Of a stretch of 64,000 nucleotides of DNA, positions 38,351 through 47,713 are shown piece after piece (positions within the stretch are counted from its first letter, which is position 1; each line of letters opens with the position of its first letter). The notes beneath the pieces are model-generated. The model did no database searches. It was not told the DNA's origin and was given only the letters and a program-made list of their open reading frames with translations. Where the stretch lies: positions 186,001 through 250,000 of the forward strand of contig NZ_RXLQ01000004.1 in the NCBI RefSeq assembly GCF_003953935.1. Direction: 5' to 3'. The stretch comes from Massilia atriviolacea. Its GTDB lineage: Bacteria; Pseudomonadota; Gammaproteobacteria; Burkholderiales; Burkholderiaceae_D. Position numbers and translations under genes: made by a program.

Positions 38351-39265
38351 GTGAGCATTATCGAAAAAGCGGCCAGCCGCATCGAACACAAGAAGGACGA
38401 GCAGGGCGCGCCCCTCCCTGCCCGCGCGGCCGCGAGCGCGCCGCCGGCGGCGGAGGTGCCGCCGGTGCCGCCGGCGCCGCCCGCAGCCGCAGCCGCAGCC
38501 CCGGCGCAAGCGCAGGCCCCGGCGCAGGCGCCGAAGCGCAGCGCCAACCACGTCGAACTCGATCTCGAACGCATGCAGGCGCTCGGCCTGGTGACGGCGG
38601 CGGGCGGGCGCACCACCCTGGTGGAAGACTTCCGCATCATCAAGCGGCCCTTGCTCAAGCGCGCCTTCGCGCCGCGCGCGCCGGGCGACAAGCCGGCCAA
38701 CCTGATCATGGTCACCAGTTCGCTGCCGGGCGAAGGCAAGACCTTTTGCTCGATCAACCTGGCCATGAGCATCGCCATGGAACTCGACCACACGGTGCTG
38801 CTGATCGACGCCGACGTGGCCCGCCCCTCGGTGCTGCGCACGCTCGGCCTGCCGGCCCACCGCGGCCTGATGGACATCCTGCTCGACGACAAGCTCGACA
38901 TGGCCGACGTCATGCTGCGCACCAATGTGAACACCCTCAGCATCCTCCCGGCCGGCAGCAACAACCCGCGCGCCACCGAGCTGCTGGCCAGCCAGGCGAT
39001 GAGCAGCTTCGTGTTCGAGATCGCCAACCGCTACCCGGACCGGGTCGTCATTTTCGATTCGCCGCCGCTGCTGCTCACCAGCGAAGCGCACGTGCTGGCC
39101 AGCCACATGGGCCAGATCGCGCTGGTGGTCGAAGCCGAAGGCACCACCCAGCACGCGGTCAAGGAATCGCTGCGCCAGCTGGAAGGCTGCAGCAATGTGA
39201 ACCTGATCTACAACAAGACGCGCGAATTCCCCGGCACCGAAACGTATGACTACCACTATGGCTAA
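38351..39265 (+). CDS. Tyrosine autokinase of the XrtA polysaccharide system (BY-kinase)
   Basis: A protein of 304 residues from a GTG at 38351, with GGAGAG upstream. After an Ala/Pro-rich linker (about 20-65) comes a BY-kinase domain: Walker A LPGEGKTFCSINLA, Walker A' VLLIDADVARPS, and Walker B VVIFDSPPLLL. The C-terminus ends ETYDYHYG, a short tyrosine cluster where autophosphorylation would occur. It acts at the inner face of the membrane with the chain-length protein encoded upstream. It overlaps the next gene by eight bases. Confidence 0.93.
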   Translation: MSIIEKAASRIEHKKDEQGAPLPARAAASAPPAAEVPPVPPAPPAAAAAAPAQAQAPAQAPKRSANHVELDLERMQALGLVTAAGGRTTLVEDFRIIKRPLLKRAFAPRAPGDKPANLIMVTSSLPGEGKTFCSINLAMSIAMELDHTVLLIDADVARPSVLRTLGLPAHRGLMDILLDDKLDMADVMLRTNVNTLSILPAGSNNPRATELLASQAMSSFVFEIANRYPDRVVIFDSPPLLLTSEAHVLASHMGQIALVVEAEGTTQHAVKESLRQLEGCSNVNLIYNKTREFPGTETYDYHYG

Positions 39266-40805
39266 GCGTGCGCCGGCAGCGCGCCGCGCCGTCGTCGTGC
39301 CGGCCGCGCTGGCGGCCCTGCTGGCCGCCCCGGGGGCGCGCGCCGACTGGAAGTTCACGCCCACGCTGGACCTGCGCGAGACCTATACCGACAACGTCGC
39401 GCTCAGCCGCGACGAGATCGCCAAAAGCCGCCTGGTCACCGAACTGACGCCCGGCTTCACCCTGCTCAACCGGGGCCCGCGCCTGAAACTGTCGGCCAAC
39501 TACCAGCTGCACTACTACGCCTTCGACGACGACGGCGTGGAAGGCGTGCGCCACGCCCAGTCGCAGCTGCGCGCCGGCGCCAAGGCCACCCTCATCGACG
39601 ACCTGCTGTTCCTCGACACCGACGGCGCCATCGGCCAGCAGCCGGTGTCCGCCTTCGGCCCGCAGGCCAACGGCAACGGCTACGCCACGGCCAACCGCGC
39701 CAACGTCAAGACCTGGCGCGTCAGCCCCTACCTGCTGCACCGCTTCGGCAGCAGCGCCACGGCCGCCGTGCGCTATACCCACGACTCGGTCGACGCCGGC
39801 CGCATCGGCTTCGGCGACAGCAGCAGCGACGTGCTGAGCATGAACCTGAACAGCGGGCGCAGCTTCCGCCGCGTCGGCTGGGGCCTGCAGTACAGCCACC
39901 AGCGCGTGGACGACAGCATCGCGCCCGAGTCGAGCATCAAGATGGTGAGCGCGAATGCGCGCTACCGCGTCGGCGAAGACTTCAACCTGACCGCCAGCGC
40001 CGGCTACGACGAATACGATTACCAGTCCGAGGGCGAAGCGACCAAAGGGCGCTTCTGGCAGGGCGGTATCGAGTGGACCCCGAGTTCGCGCACCAGCCTG
40101 GTGGCCGGCGCCGGCAAGCGTTACTACGGCAATACCTACAACCTGCAGGCGCTGCACCGCAGCCGCCGTTCGGTATGGAGCATCAACTACAGCGACTCGG
40201 TCACCACCACCCGTTCGCAGCTGCTGCTGCCGGCCACCATCGACACCGCCTCGATGCTGGACCGCCTGTTCACGGCGCAGATACCCGATCCGCTGGCGCG
40301 CGCGCAGGCGGTCGAGGCCTACATCCGCGCCACCGGCCTGCCGGCCTCGCTGGCCGACAGCATCAACTACTTCAGCAACCGCTTCATCCTGCAGAAGCAG
40401 TTGCAGGCCTCGGTCGCCTTCAACACGGCGCGCACCACCCTGATCCTGAGCGCCTTCGACAGCCGGCGCGAAGGCCTGTCGCTGATCCAGACCGACAGCC
40501 TGCTCACCGGCCCGGCCAGCGCGCGCCTGAACGACGACACCACCCAGCGCGGCGCCAGCGCCCTGTGGAACATGCGCCTGACCTCGCGCAGCGGGATCAA
40601 CGCGTCCTGGACCAACGCGCGCGTCTTATCGCGTGCCACCGGCCTGTCGAGTAAGAATGCAGCCCTGCGACTGGCCGTGACGCGCCAGTTTTCGCCCAAA
40701 GTGCGGGGCGCCTTCGAGGCGCGCCGCGTGTCCGGTACCACGACCGACCAGGTCGCGTCGTACCGCGAGAATGCCGTCACGGCCTCTCTGTCCTTGCAGT
40801 TCTAG
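39258..40805 (+). CDS. PEP-CTERM/XrtA-associated outer-membrane protein (TIGR03016-like)
   Basis: A protein of 515 residues from ATG 39258; ATG 39246 would add four residues. Signal peptide about 1-30 (cleavage after ARA), then repeating beta-strand patterns with aromatic ends throughout (DWKFTPTLDLRETYTDNVAL, LKLSANYQLHYYAFDDDG, then LTASAGYDEYDY) and a terminal phenylalanine in ASLSLQF. This matches the large outer-membrane barrel family conserved in XrtA polysaccharide loci. It probably forms or assists the outer-membrane exit or anchors matrix material. Position between kinase and ATPase is the usual one. Confidence 0.9.
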   Translation: MAKRAPAARRAVVVPAALAALLAAPGARADWKFTPTLDLRETYTDNVALSRDEIAKSRLVTELTPGFTLLNRGPRLKLSANYQLHYYAFDDDGVEGVRHAQSQLRAGAKATLIDDLLFLDTDGAIGQQPVSAFGPQANGNGYATANRANVKTWRVSPYLLHRFGSSATAAVRYTHDSVDAGRIGFGDSSSDVLSMNLNSGRSFRRVGWGLQYSHQRVDDSIAPESSIKMVSANARYRVGEDFNLTASAGYDEYDYQSEGEATKGRFWQGGIEWTPSSRTSLVAGAGKRYYGNTYNLQALHRSRRSVWSINYSDSVTTTRSQLLLPATIDTASMLDRLFTAQIPDPLARAQAVEAYIRATGLPASLADSINYFSNRFILQKQLQASVAFNTARTTLILSAFDSRREGLSLIQTDSLLTGPASARLNDDTTQRGASALWNMRLTSRSGINASWTNARVLSRATGLSSKNAALRLAVTRQFSPKVRGAFEARRVSGTTTDQVASYRENAVTASLSLQF

Positions 40806-40821
40806 CGGAATCGAGTCAGCG

Positions 40822-41835
40822 ATGTATGAAACTTATTATGGGCTGAGCGACAAGCCCTTCCGGCTGCGGCCGGACCCCCATTTTTTCTTTGCCAGCAAAG
40901 GCCACAAGCGCGCCATGGCCTACCTGGAGTACGGCCTGTCGCACGGCGAAGGCTTCATCGTCATCACCGGTGAAGTCGGCGCCGGCAAGACCACCCTGGT
41001 GCGCAACCTGTTCAAGCAGATGCCGTCCGAGCAGATCGTGGCCGCCCACATCGTCAACACCCATCTCGATGCCGACGACACCCTGCGCACCGTGGTCGCC
41101 GCCTTCGGCCTGCCGTACGAGAACGCCAGCAAGACGGCGCTGCTGGAGCGCCTCGAACAATTCCTGCGCGCCTGCGACGAAGAAGGCAAGCGCGCCTTGC
41201 TGGTGGTCGACGAGGCGCAGAACCTGACCCCGCGCGCGGTCGAGGAACTGCGCATGCTGTCGAACTTCCAGACCGACGACAAGTCGCTGCTGCAAACCTT
41301 CTTGCTGGGCCAGCCGGAGTTCCGCACCACCCTGCACAGCGCCGGCATGCAGCAGCTGCGCCAGCGCATTACGGCCAGCTACCACCTCGGTCCCATGGAT
41401 GGTCCGGAAACGCGCGCCTATGTCGAGCACCGCCTGCACACGGTCGGCTGGAAGAACGACCCCTCGTTTTCGGCCGGCGCGCACGCCGCCATCTACGACT
41501 ACAGCGGCGGCATTCCGAGGAAGACCAACGCCCTGTGCGACCGCCTGCTGCTGATGGGCTACCTGGAAGAGCTGCACGCCTTTTCCGACACCGACGTCAA
41601 CGAGGTGGTGCGCGACATCCGCCAGGAATACGAACTGCCGCCGGAAGTGGTGCGCGAACAGGCCGCCGCCGCCCTGGGCAGCGTGGCGCCGCTCGGCACC
41701 GTGGACAACCCGGGCTACCTGGACGAACGCATCCTGAAGATGGAAAAGTCGATGGCCTCGGTGCTGTCGATCCTCAAGAAAGTCGTCAGTACCTTGCCGG
41801 CGCCTCCCCACCATCCAAGCGACCACCACGAATGA
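40822..41835 (+). CDS. XrtA-associated ATPase (ExeA/GspA-like AAA)
   Basis: A protein of 337 residues starting MYETYYGLSDKPFRLRPDPH, the hallmark of ExeA-like ATPases. Walker A is GEVGAGKTT, Walker B LLVVDEAQNL, and sensor region LLGQPEFRTTL followed by QRITASYHLGPM. The C-terminal 60 residues are a helical extension. It is cytoplasmic; its job in the XrtA system is not established, but it is one of the most constant members of these loci. It lies 16 bases after the outer-membrane protein gene, and its stop overlaps the deacetylase start (ATGA). Confidence 0.92.
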   Translation: MYETYYGLSDKPFRLRPDPHFFFASKGHKRAMAYLEYGLSHGEGFIVITGEVGAGKTTLVRNLFKQMPSEQIVAAHIVNTHLDADDTLRTVVAAFGLPYENASKTALLERLEQFLRACDEEGKRALLVVDEAQNLTPRAVEELRMLSNFQTDDKSLLQTFLLGQPEFRTTLHSAGMQQLRQRITASYHLGPMDGPETRAYVEHRLHTVGWKNDPSFSAGAHAAIYDYSGGIPRKTNALCDRLLLMGYLEELHAFSDTDVNEVVRDIRQEYELPPEVVREQAAAALGSVAPLGTVDNPGYLDERILKMEKSMASVLSILKKVVSTLPAPPHHPSDHHE

Positions 41836-42716
41836 ACGACCGCCTGCATCCCGCCGCCATGCCGCGCGCGCTCGGCCAACCGATCCGCAATGCGATGACC
41901 ATCGACGTCGAAGACTATTTCCAGGTCTCGGCCTTTGCGCCCATCATCGCGCGCGCGTCCTGGCCGTCGCGCGAATGCCGGGTCGAAGCGAACATCGAGC
42001 GCATCCTGGCGATCCTGGCCGCCGGCGGCGTGCACGCCACCTTCTTCACCCTGGGCTGGATCGCCGAACGCTATCCGGACATGGTGCGCCGCATCGTCGC
42101 CGGCGGCCACGAACTGGCCAGCCACGGCTACGGCCACCTGCGCGCCTCCGACCAGACCCGCGCCGAATTCGCCGACGACGTCGGGCGCAGCAAGGCCCTG
42201 CTGGAAGACATCGGCGGGCAGCGCGTGCTGGGCTACCGCGCCCCCAGTTTTTCGATCGGCACGGCCAACCTGTGGGCGCTCGACGTGCTGCACGAGGCCG
42301 GCTACCGCTACAGCTCCAGCATCTATCCGATCGCGCACGACCACTACGGCATGCCGGACGCGCCGCGCTTCGCGTTCTTCCCGAACGGGCCGGACGGCTT
42401 GCTGGAAGTGCCGATCACCACCGCCATGCTGGGCCGGCGCAAGCTGCCGGCCGGAGGCGGCGGCTACTTCCGCCTGCTGCCTTACAGCCTGTCGCGCTGG
42501 ATGATGCGGCGCGTGAACAGCGAGGACGGACAGCCGGCGATCTTCTACTTCCATCCGTGGGAGCTCGATCCCGGCCAGCCGCGTCCCGGCGGCGCCAGCC
42601 TGAAAACCCGTTTCCGCCATTACGTCAACCTGCAACGCATGGAAGGGCGCATCAAGCTGCTCACCCGCGACTTTGCCTGGGACCGCATGGACCGCATCTT
42701 TTTAGGGACCCAATGA
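41832..42716 (+). CDS. XrtA-associated polysaccharide deacetylase (DUF3473)
   Basis: A protein of 294 residues. The NodB-homology domain begins AMTIDVEDYFQVSAF with the metal-binding Asp pair, continues HATFFTLGWIAERYP and ELASHGYGHLRA (the His-x3-His metal site), GYRAPSFSIG, and ends in the DUF3473 part (PAGGGGYFRLLPYSLSRWM, then FYFHPWELDP). It should remove acetyl groups from an N-acetylated sugar, from a lipid-linked precursor or the growing polymer. No signal peptide is visible, as is usual for this subgroup. Four-base overlaps couple it to both neighbours. Confidence 0.93.
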   Translation: MNDRLHPAAMPRALGQPIRNAMTIDVEDYFQVSAFAPIIARASWPSRECRVEANIERILAILAAGGVHATFFTLGWIAERYPDMVRRIVAGGHELASHGYGHLRASDQTRAEFADDVGRSKALLEDIGGQRVLGYRAPSFSIGTANLWALDVLHEAGYRYSSSIYPIAHDHYGMPDAPRFAFFPNGPDGLLEVPITTAMLGRRKLPAGGGGYFRLLPYSLSRWMMRRVNSEDGQPAIFYFHPWELDPGQPRPGGASLKTRFRHYVNLQRMEGRIKLLTRDFAWDRMDRIFLGTQ

Positions 42717-43810
42717 GTTCGACCACCGACGCAGTGCAGGACCGCTCGCCCACCACCCACGGCGCAGGCGCCAGCGTGCACCTGCTGCGCGCCGGCGACG
42801 CGCGCGACATGGCGCGCTGGGACGCCTTCGTGGCGGCCTGCCCGGAAGCGACCTTCTTCCACCGCGCCGGCTGGCAGACCGTGATCGAGCGCGTGTACGG
42901 CCACAAGACCTGGTTCTACTACGCCGAACGCGATGGCCTGATCATCGGCGTGCTGCCGCTGGCCGAAATCAAGAGCCGCCTGTTCGGCCACTCGCTCGGA
43001 TCGCTGCCCTTCTGCGTGCTCGGCGGGGTGGCCGCGAGCGACCCCGCGGCCCGTCCCCTGCTCGACGCCGCCGCCGACAGGCTGGCCGCGCAGCTCGGCG
43101 TCGGCCACCTCGAATACCGCAACCTGCTGCCGGCGCACGCGGGCGACCCGGCCTGGCACCAGAAGGAACTGTACGTCACCTTCCGCAAGGCCATCAGCGC
43201 CGACGACGACGAGAACATGAACGCCATCCCGCGCAAGCAGCGCGCCATGGTGCGCAAGGGGATCAAGTGCGGCCTCGCCGCCGAAATCGACCAGGGCGTC
43301 GAGCGCTTCTTCACCGCCTACGCCACCAGCGTGCACCGCCTCGGCACCCCGGTGTTCCCGAAAAAATACTTCGCGGTCATCAAGGAAGTCTTCGGCGAGG
43401 AATGCGAGATCCGCATCATCGTCAAGGATGGCGCCATCGTGGCCGGGGTGCTCAGTTTCTACTTCCGCGACGAAGTGCTGCCCTACTACGGCGGCGGCAT
43501 GCCGGCCGCGCGCGAATTCGCCGGCAACGACTTCATGTACTGGAACCTGATGCAGGCCGCCGCCGCGCGCGGCGCCCGCATCTTCGACTTCGGGCGCAGC
43601 AAGCTCGGTACCGGCGCCTTCGACTTCAAGAAGAACTGGGGTTTTTCGCCCACCCCGCTGGCCTACGAGTACCGCCTGTACGCCTCGACCGAACTGCCCG
43701 ACAACAACCCGCTCAATCCCAAGTACCAGCTGTTCATCAAGCTGTGGAAGAAGATGCCGCTGGCGCTGGCCAATGTCCTCGGCCCGCACATCGTCAAGAG
43801 CCTGGGCTGA
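42713..43810 (+). CDS. FemAB-like GNAT protein of the XrtA system
   Basis: A protein of 365 residues with two GNAT-type lobes: about 20-175 (WDAFVAACPEATFFHRAGWQ, then FYYAERDGLIIGVLPLAEIK) and about 180-365 (RKQRAMVRKGIKCGL, then FEFGRSK-like FDFGRSKLGTGAFDFKKNWG). It is the FemAB-type member conserved in XrtA loci. FemAB enzymes add aminoacyl groups from aminoacyl-tRNA; here the donor and acceptor are not known and modification of the polysaccharide or its carrier is inferred. Coupled by ATGA to the deacetylase. Confidence 0.9.
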   Translation: MSSTTDAVQDRSPTTHGAGASVHLLRAGDARDMARWDAFVAACPEATFFHRAGWQTVIERVYGHKTWFYYAERDGLIIGVLPLAEIKSRLFGHSLGSLPFCVLGGVAASDPAARPLLDAAADRLAAQLGVGHLEYRNLLPAHAGDPAWHQKELYVTFRKAISADDDENMNAIPRKQRAMVRKGIKCGLAAEIDQGVERFFTAYATSVHRLGTPVFPKKYFAVIKEVFGEECEIRIIVKDGAIVAGVLSFYFRDEVLPYYGGGMPAAREFAGNDFMYWNLMQAAAARGARIFDFGRSKLGTGAFDFKKNWGFSPTPLAYEYRLYASTELPDNNPLNPKYQLFIKLWKKMPLALANVLGPHIVKSLG

Positions 43811-43812
43811 GC

Positions 43813-45021
43813 GTGGACGACCTGCTGCTGCTGATCCACCGGATTCCCTACCCGCCCAACAAGGGCGACAAGATCCGCTCGTATCATCTGCTCAAGCACC
43901 TGGCGCGCCACTACAGGGTGCACCTGGGGACCTTCGTCGACGACGCCGACGACTGGCAGCACCTGCCGCGCGTGCAGGCCCTGTGCGCGTCGAGCCACTT
44001 CGCCCGGCTCGATCCCGCCATGGCGCGCGTGCGCAGCCTGGGCGCGCTGCTGGCCAACCGGTCGCTCTCGCTCGACTACTACCGCGACAGGGGTTTGCGC
44101 GACTGGGTCGGCAAGACCATGGCGGCCCACAAGATCGGGCGCATCCTGGTGTTTTCCTCGGCCATGGCGCAGTATGCCGAGCCGTATCCGCAGGCGCGCC
44201 GCGTGGTCGACTTCTGCGATGTCGACTCCGACAAATGGCGCCAGTACGCCGCGCAGAAGCCCTGGCCGATGAGCATGCTGTACGCGCACGAAGCGCGCCA
44301 GTTGCTGCGCTACGAGCGCAAGGTGGCGCTCGAAAGCGCCGCCGCGCTGTTCGTCTCGGCGCCGGAAGCGGCCCTGTTCCGCCAACTCGCGCCCGAAAGC
44401 GCCGAGCGCACCGGCTTTTTCAATAACGGCGTCGATACCGACTACTTCACGCCGCAGGCGGCCTACCCGAATCCCTTCGTCGCCGGCCAGCAGGCGCTGG
44501 TGTTTTGCGGGGCCATGGATTACTGGCCCAACGTGGACGCGGTGAGCTGGTTCGCGCGCGAGATTTTTCCGGCGCTGCTGGCGCGCCATCCGGCGGCGCA
44601 ATTCGTCATCGTCGGCGCGCGCCCCTCGGCCGAGGTGCTGCAGCTGGCCGCGCTGCCCGGCGTGACCGTCACCGGCACCGTGCCCGACGTGCGCCCCTTC
44701 GTCGCGCACGCCGCGCTGTGCGTGGCGCCGCTGCGCATTGCGCGCGGCATCCAGAACAAGGTGCTGGAGGCCATGTCGATGGCCAGGACGGTGGTGGTCT
44801 CGCCGCAGGCCCTGGAGGGCATCGCCGCCGAACCCGGGCGCGACCTGCTGCTGGCCGCCGACGCGCCGCAGTTCGCCGCCGCCATCGGCCAGGCCTTGAA
44901 CGCGCCCCGTCCCGAGATGGGCGCCTCCGCGCGCCACGTGGTGGAAACCCGCTACGGCTGGTCCAGCAACCTGGCGCCGGTGGTCTCCCTGTTAGAACAG
45001 ATGTCTGTCGAAAGCGCATAG
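43813..45021 (+). CDS. XrtA-associated glycosyltransferase (TIGR03087 type, GT4)
   Basis: A protein of 402 residues from a GTG at 43813, two bases after the previous stop. The N-terminal nucleotide-sugar-independent lobe starts LLLLIHRIPYPPNKGDKIRS, the diagnostic opening of this subfamily. The C-terminal GT-B lobe has GAMDYWPNVDAVSWFAREIF, VVGAR and the donor-site region HAALCVAPLRIARGIQNKVL followed by EAMSMART. It adds one sugar to the lipid-linked repeat unit on the cytoplasmic side. The last base of its stop is the first of the exosortase start. Confidence 0.92.
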   Translation: MDDLLLLIHRIPYPPNKGDKIRSYHLLKHLARHYRVHLGTFVDDADDWQHLPRVQALCASSHFARLDPAMARVRSLGALLANRSLSLDYYRDRGLRDWVGKTMAAHKIGRILVFSSAMAQYAEPYPQARRVVDFCDVDSDKWRQYAAQKPWPMSMLYAHEARQLLRYERKVALESAAALFVSAPEAALFRQLAPESAERTGFFNNGVDTDYFTPQAAYPNPFVAGQQALVFCGAMDYWPNVDAVSWFAREIFPALLARHPAAQFVIVGARPSAEVLQLAALPGVTVTGTVPDVRPFVAHAALCVAPLRIARGIQNKVLEAMSMARTVVVSPQALEGIAAEPGRDLLLAADAPQFAAAIGQALNAPRPEMGASARHVVETRYGWSSNLAPVVSLLEQMSVESA

Positions 45022-46568
45022 TGGAACAAGGTCTTGCCCTCAATCCGGTGCGCCCGGCCCAGTCGTACCTCCTGCAATCGCTCCTGATCGGGGCCGTGCT
45101 GCTGTTTCCCTTCCTCGCCTATTTCGGCACGGCGGCGTCCATCGTCGGCATCTGGGACAGTTCCGGCACCTTTGCGCACGGCTACGTGATCCTGCCCATC
45201 AGCCTGTGGCTGATCTGGGGCCGGCGCGAGCAGCTGCGTTCCATGCCGGTGCGGCCGTGGTGGCCCGCGCTGCCGCTGCTGGCCGCCTGCGGCGCCGCCT
45301 GGCTGCTGGGCGAGATGGGCCAGGTGCAGATCGTGCGCCACTACGCCTTCGTGGCCATGCTGCCCCTGTCGGCGCTGGCGATCCTCGGGCTGCCGATCGC
45401 GCGCAGCCTGGCGTTTCCGCTCGCTTTCATCCTGTTCGCGGTGCCCTTCGGCGACGTCTTCATCGAACCGCTGATCGGCATGACCGCCAACTTCACCATC
45501 GATGCCCTGATCGCCACCGGGATTCCGGTTTTCCGCGAAGGGAACAACTTCAGTATCCCGAGCGGCAACTGGTCGGTGGTGGAAGCCTGCAGCGGGGTGC
45601 GCTACCTGATTTCGTCGGTGACGCTCGGCTGCCTGTACGCCTACCTGACTTACCGCAGCACCTGGCGCCGCGCGCTGTTCATCGTCGCCTCGATCATCGT
45701 GCCGGTGTTCGCCAACGGCGCGCGCGCCTACCTGATCGTGATGATCGGCCACCTGAGCGGCATGACGCTGGCGGTCGGCGTCGACCACCTGATCTACGGC
45801 TGGGTGTTTTTCGGCATCGTGATGTTCCTGCTGTTCTGGATCGGCGCCATCTGGCGCGAAGACACCGCCCCCGACGCCGCGCCGGCGGCCGCGCCGGCCC
45901 TGCCCGACGCGCCGCCGGCGCCGCTGCGCAAGCTGCTGCCGGCCGCGCTGGCGATCGTCGCCTGCGTCGGCATCTGGCCCGCCTACCAGTACTATCTGGA
46001 GAAGAGCGAAGCGGCGCCGGCGCCGGTGCTGCTGGCCGGCGTGGCGGCCGCGGCGCCGCGCGCCCCGGCCTTTGTCGACTGGACCCCGGCCTTCCCCAAA
46101 GCGAGCGCCGAACTGCAGCAGTTCCACGACGTTGGCGGCCAGCCGGTCGGCTTCAAGCTGCTGTACTACCGCAAGCCGCCCGACGGCACCAAGCTCATTA
46201 CCACCACCAACCGCCTGTCGCCGGTGACCGACCCGGTATGGCGCACCATCACCACCGCCGTGCGCGATGAAGCCATCGGCGCGCGCGCCCTGCGCCTGCG
46301 CGAGAGCACCATGCACGGCCCGGGCGGCAAGATGCTGGTGTGGCACTGGTACTGGATCGACGGCAGCACCACCAGCAACGACTACGCCGGCAAGCTGCTG
46401 CAGATCCGCCAGAAGCTGCTGCACGCCAGCGACGACGGCGCCGCCGTGATGGTGTTCGCGCTGTACGACGAGGATCCGGAGCCGGCGCGGGTGGCGCTGC
46501 GCGCCTTCCTCAAGGACGACCTGGCCGCCATCGAAGCCGCGCTGGCTGCCAACACGGTGCGCCGATGA
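45021..46568 (+). CDS. xrtA: Exosortase A fused to an EpsI domain (XrtA)
   Basis: A protein of 515 residues from a GTG at 45021. Eight or more membrane helices cover residues about 15-285. The catalytic residues are C190 (VVEACSGVRYL), R235 (ANGARAYL) and H256 (GVDHLIYGW), the exosortase/archaeosortase triad. From about 340 a periplasmic EpsI (DUF3485) domain follows: FPKASAELQQFHDVGG, LLYYRKPPDGTKLI and MLVWHWYWIDG. It cleaves PEP-CTERM signals, such as that of the protein at 30409, and joins the product to an unknown acceptor. Full-length and apparently intact. Confidence 0.95.
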   Translation: MEQGLALNPVRPAQSYLLQSLLIGAVLLFPFLAYFGTAASIVGIWDSSGTFAHGYVILPISLWLIWGRREQLRSMPVRPWWPALPLLAACGAAWLLGEMGQVQIVRHYAFVAMLPLSALAILGLPIARSLAFPLAFILFAVPFGDVFIEPLIGMTANFTIDALIATGIPVFREGNNFSIPSGNWSVVEACSGVRYLISSVTLGCLYAYLTYRSTWRRALFIVASIIVPVFANGARAYLIVMIGHLSGMTLAVGVDHLIYGWVFFGIVMFLLFWIGAIWREDTAPDAAPAAAPALPDAPPAPLRKLLPAALAIVACVGIWPAYQYYLEKSEAAPAPVLLAGVAAAAPRAPAFVDWTPAFPKASAELQQFHDVGGQPVGFKLLYYRKPPDGTKLITTTNRLSPVTDPVWRTITTAVRDEAIGARALRLRESTMHGPGGKMLVWHWYWIDGSTTSNDYAGKLLQIRQKLLHASDDGAAVMVFALYDEDPEPARVALRAFLKDDLAAIEAALAANTVRR

Positions 46569-47713
46569 GCGATATTCCGCTCGTGGTCCACCTGATCTAC
46601 CGGCTCGACTTCGGCGGCCTGGAGACCTTGCTCGTCGAGCGCATCAACCGCATGCCGGCCGCGCACTACCGCCACGCGGTGGTGTGCCTGACCGACTACA
46701 CCGCCTTTGCCGACAAGATCGGCAAACCGGGGGTGGAACTGTTCGCCCTGCACAAGCGGCCCGGTTTGTCGCCCGCGACCCACGCGGCCTTGTGGAAGCT
46801 GCTGCGCCGCCTGCGCCCGACCATCCTGCACACCTACAACCTGGCCGCCGTCGAATACGCGCCGGCGGCGCTGCTGGCCGGGGTCCCGGTGCGCATCAAC
46901 GGCCTGCACGGGCGCGACGCCGCCGATCCGCAAGGGCGCAACCGCAAGCACAATCTGCTGCGCCGGCTGATGGTCCCGTTCTACGACTGCTGCTACGCCA
47001 ATTCGGCCGACATGCTGGCCTGGAACCGCACTGTCATCGGCGTGGCCGAGAACAAGAGCCTGCTGCTGTCGAACGGCATCGACGCCGACAAATTCCAGCC
47101 GCAGGGCGGCGTGGTGCGCCATTTCGGGCCGGAGACCGTCGTCATCGGCAGCGTCGGCCGCATCCAGGACGTCAAGGACCACGCCAGCCTGCTGCGCGCC
47201 TTCGTGCTGCTGCACGCGCGCCTGCCGCAGGTGCGCCTGGCCATCGTCGGCGGCGGCCCGCTGCTGGCGGCCCTGCAGGCCCAGGCCGAACAGGCCGGCG
47301 TGGCGCACCTGGTCTGGCTGCCCGGCGCGCGCCTCGACGTGGCCGAGATCCTGCGCGGCTTCGACATCTTTGCGCTGTCCTCGATCGCCGAAGGCACGCC
47401 CGGTTCGGCCCTGGAAGCGATGGCGAGCGGCCTGCCGGTGGTCGGCACGCGCGTCGGCGGGGTGCCCGAAGTCGTCGCCGAGGGCACCACCGGCGCGCTG
47501 GTTCCGCCGTCCGACGCGCCCGCCATGGCCGCCGCGCTGGAACGCTACGCGCTCGACGCCGGACTGAGGACGGCGCACGGCACGGCGGGCCGCGCGCGGA
47601 TCGAACGCCACTACAACATGGCGGCCATGGTGGCCGCTTACGAATCTTTGTACGATGCCTTGTGCGAACATAAAAAACAATTCAGGAAGAGTGCGAAATC
47701 ATGTGTGGAATAG
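46565..47713 (+). CDS. XrtA-associated glycosyltransferase (TIGR03088 type, GT4)
   Basis: A protein of 382 residues starting MSDIPLVVHLIYRLDFGGLE, diagnostic of the second sugar transferase of XrtA loci. The GT-B donor site is present: LSSIAEGTPGSALEAMASGL, with the Glu of the E-x7-E motif, then VGTRVGGVPEVV. A conserved RINGLHGRDAADPQG segment marks the acceptor side. It works on the lipid-linked unit in the cytoplasm. It overlaps the exosortase stop by four bases and the amidotransferase start by 13. Confidence 0.93.
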   Translation: MSDIPLVVHLIYRLDFGGLETLLVERINRMPAAHYRHAVVCLTDYTAFADKIGKPGVELFALHKRPGLSPATHAALWKLLRRLRPTILHTYNLAAVEYAPAALLAGVPVRINGLHGRDAADPQGRNRKHNLLRRLMVPFYDCCYANSADMLAWNRTVIGVAENKSLLLSNGIDADKFQPQGGVVRHFGPETVVIGSVGRIQDVKDHASLLRAFVLLHARLPQVRLAIVGGGPLLAALQAQAEQAGVAHLVWLPGARLDVAEILRGFDIFALSSIAEGTPGSALEAMASGLPVVGTRVGGVPEVVAEGTTGALVPPSDAPAMAAALERYALDAGLRTAHGTAGRARIERHYNMAAMVAAYESLYDALCEHKKQFRKSAKSCVE

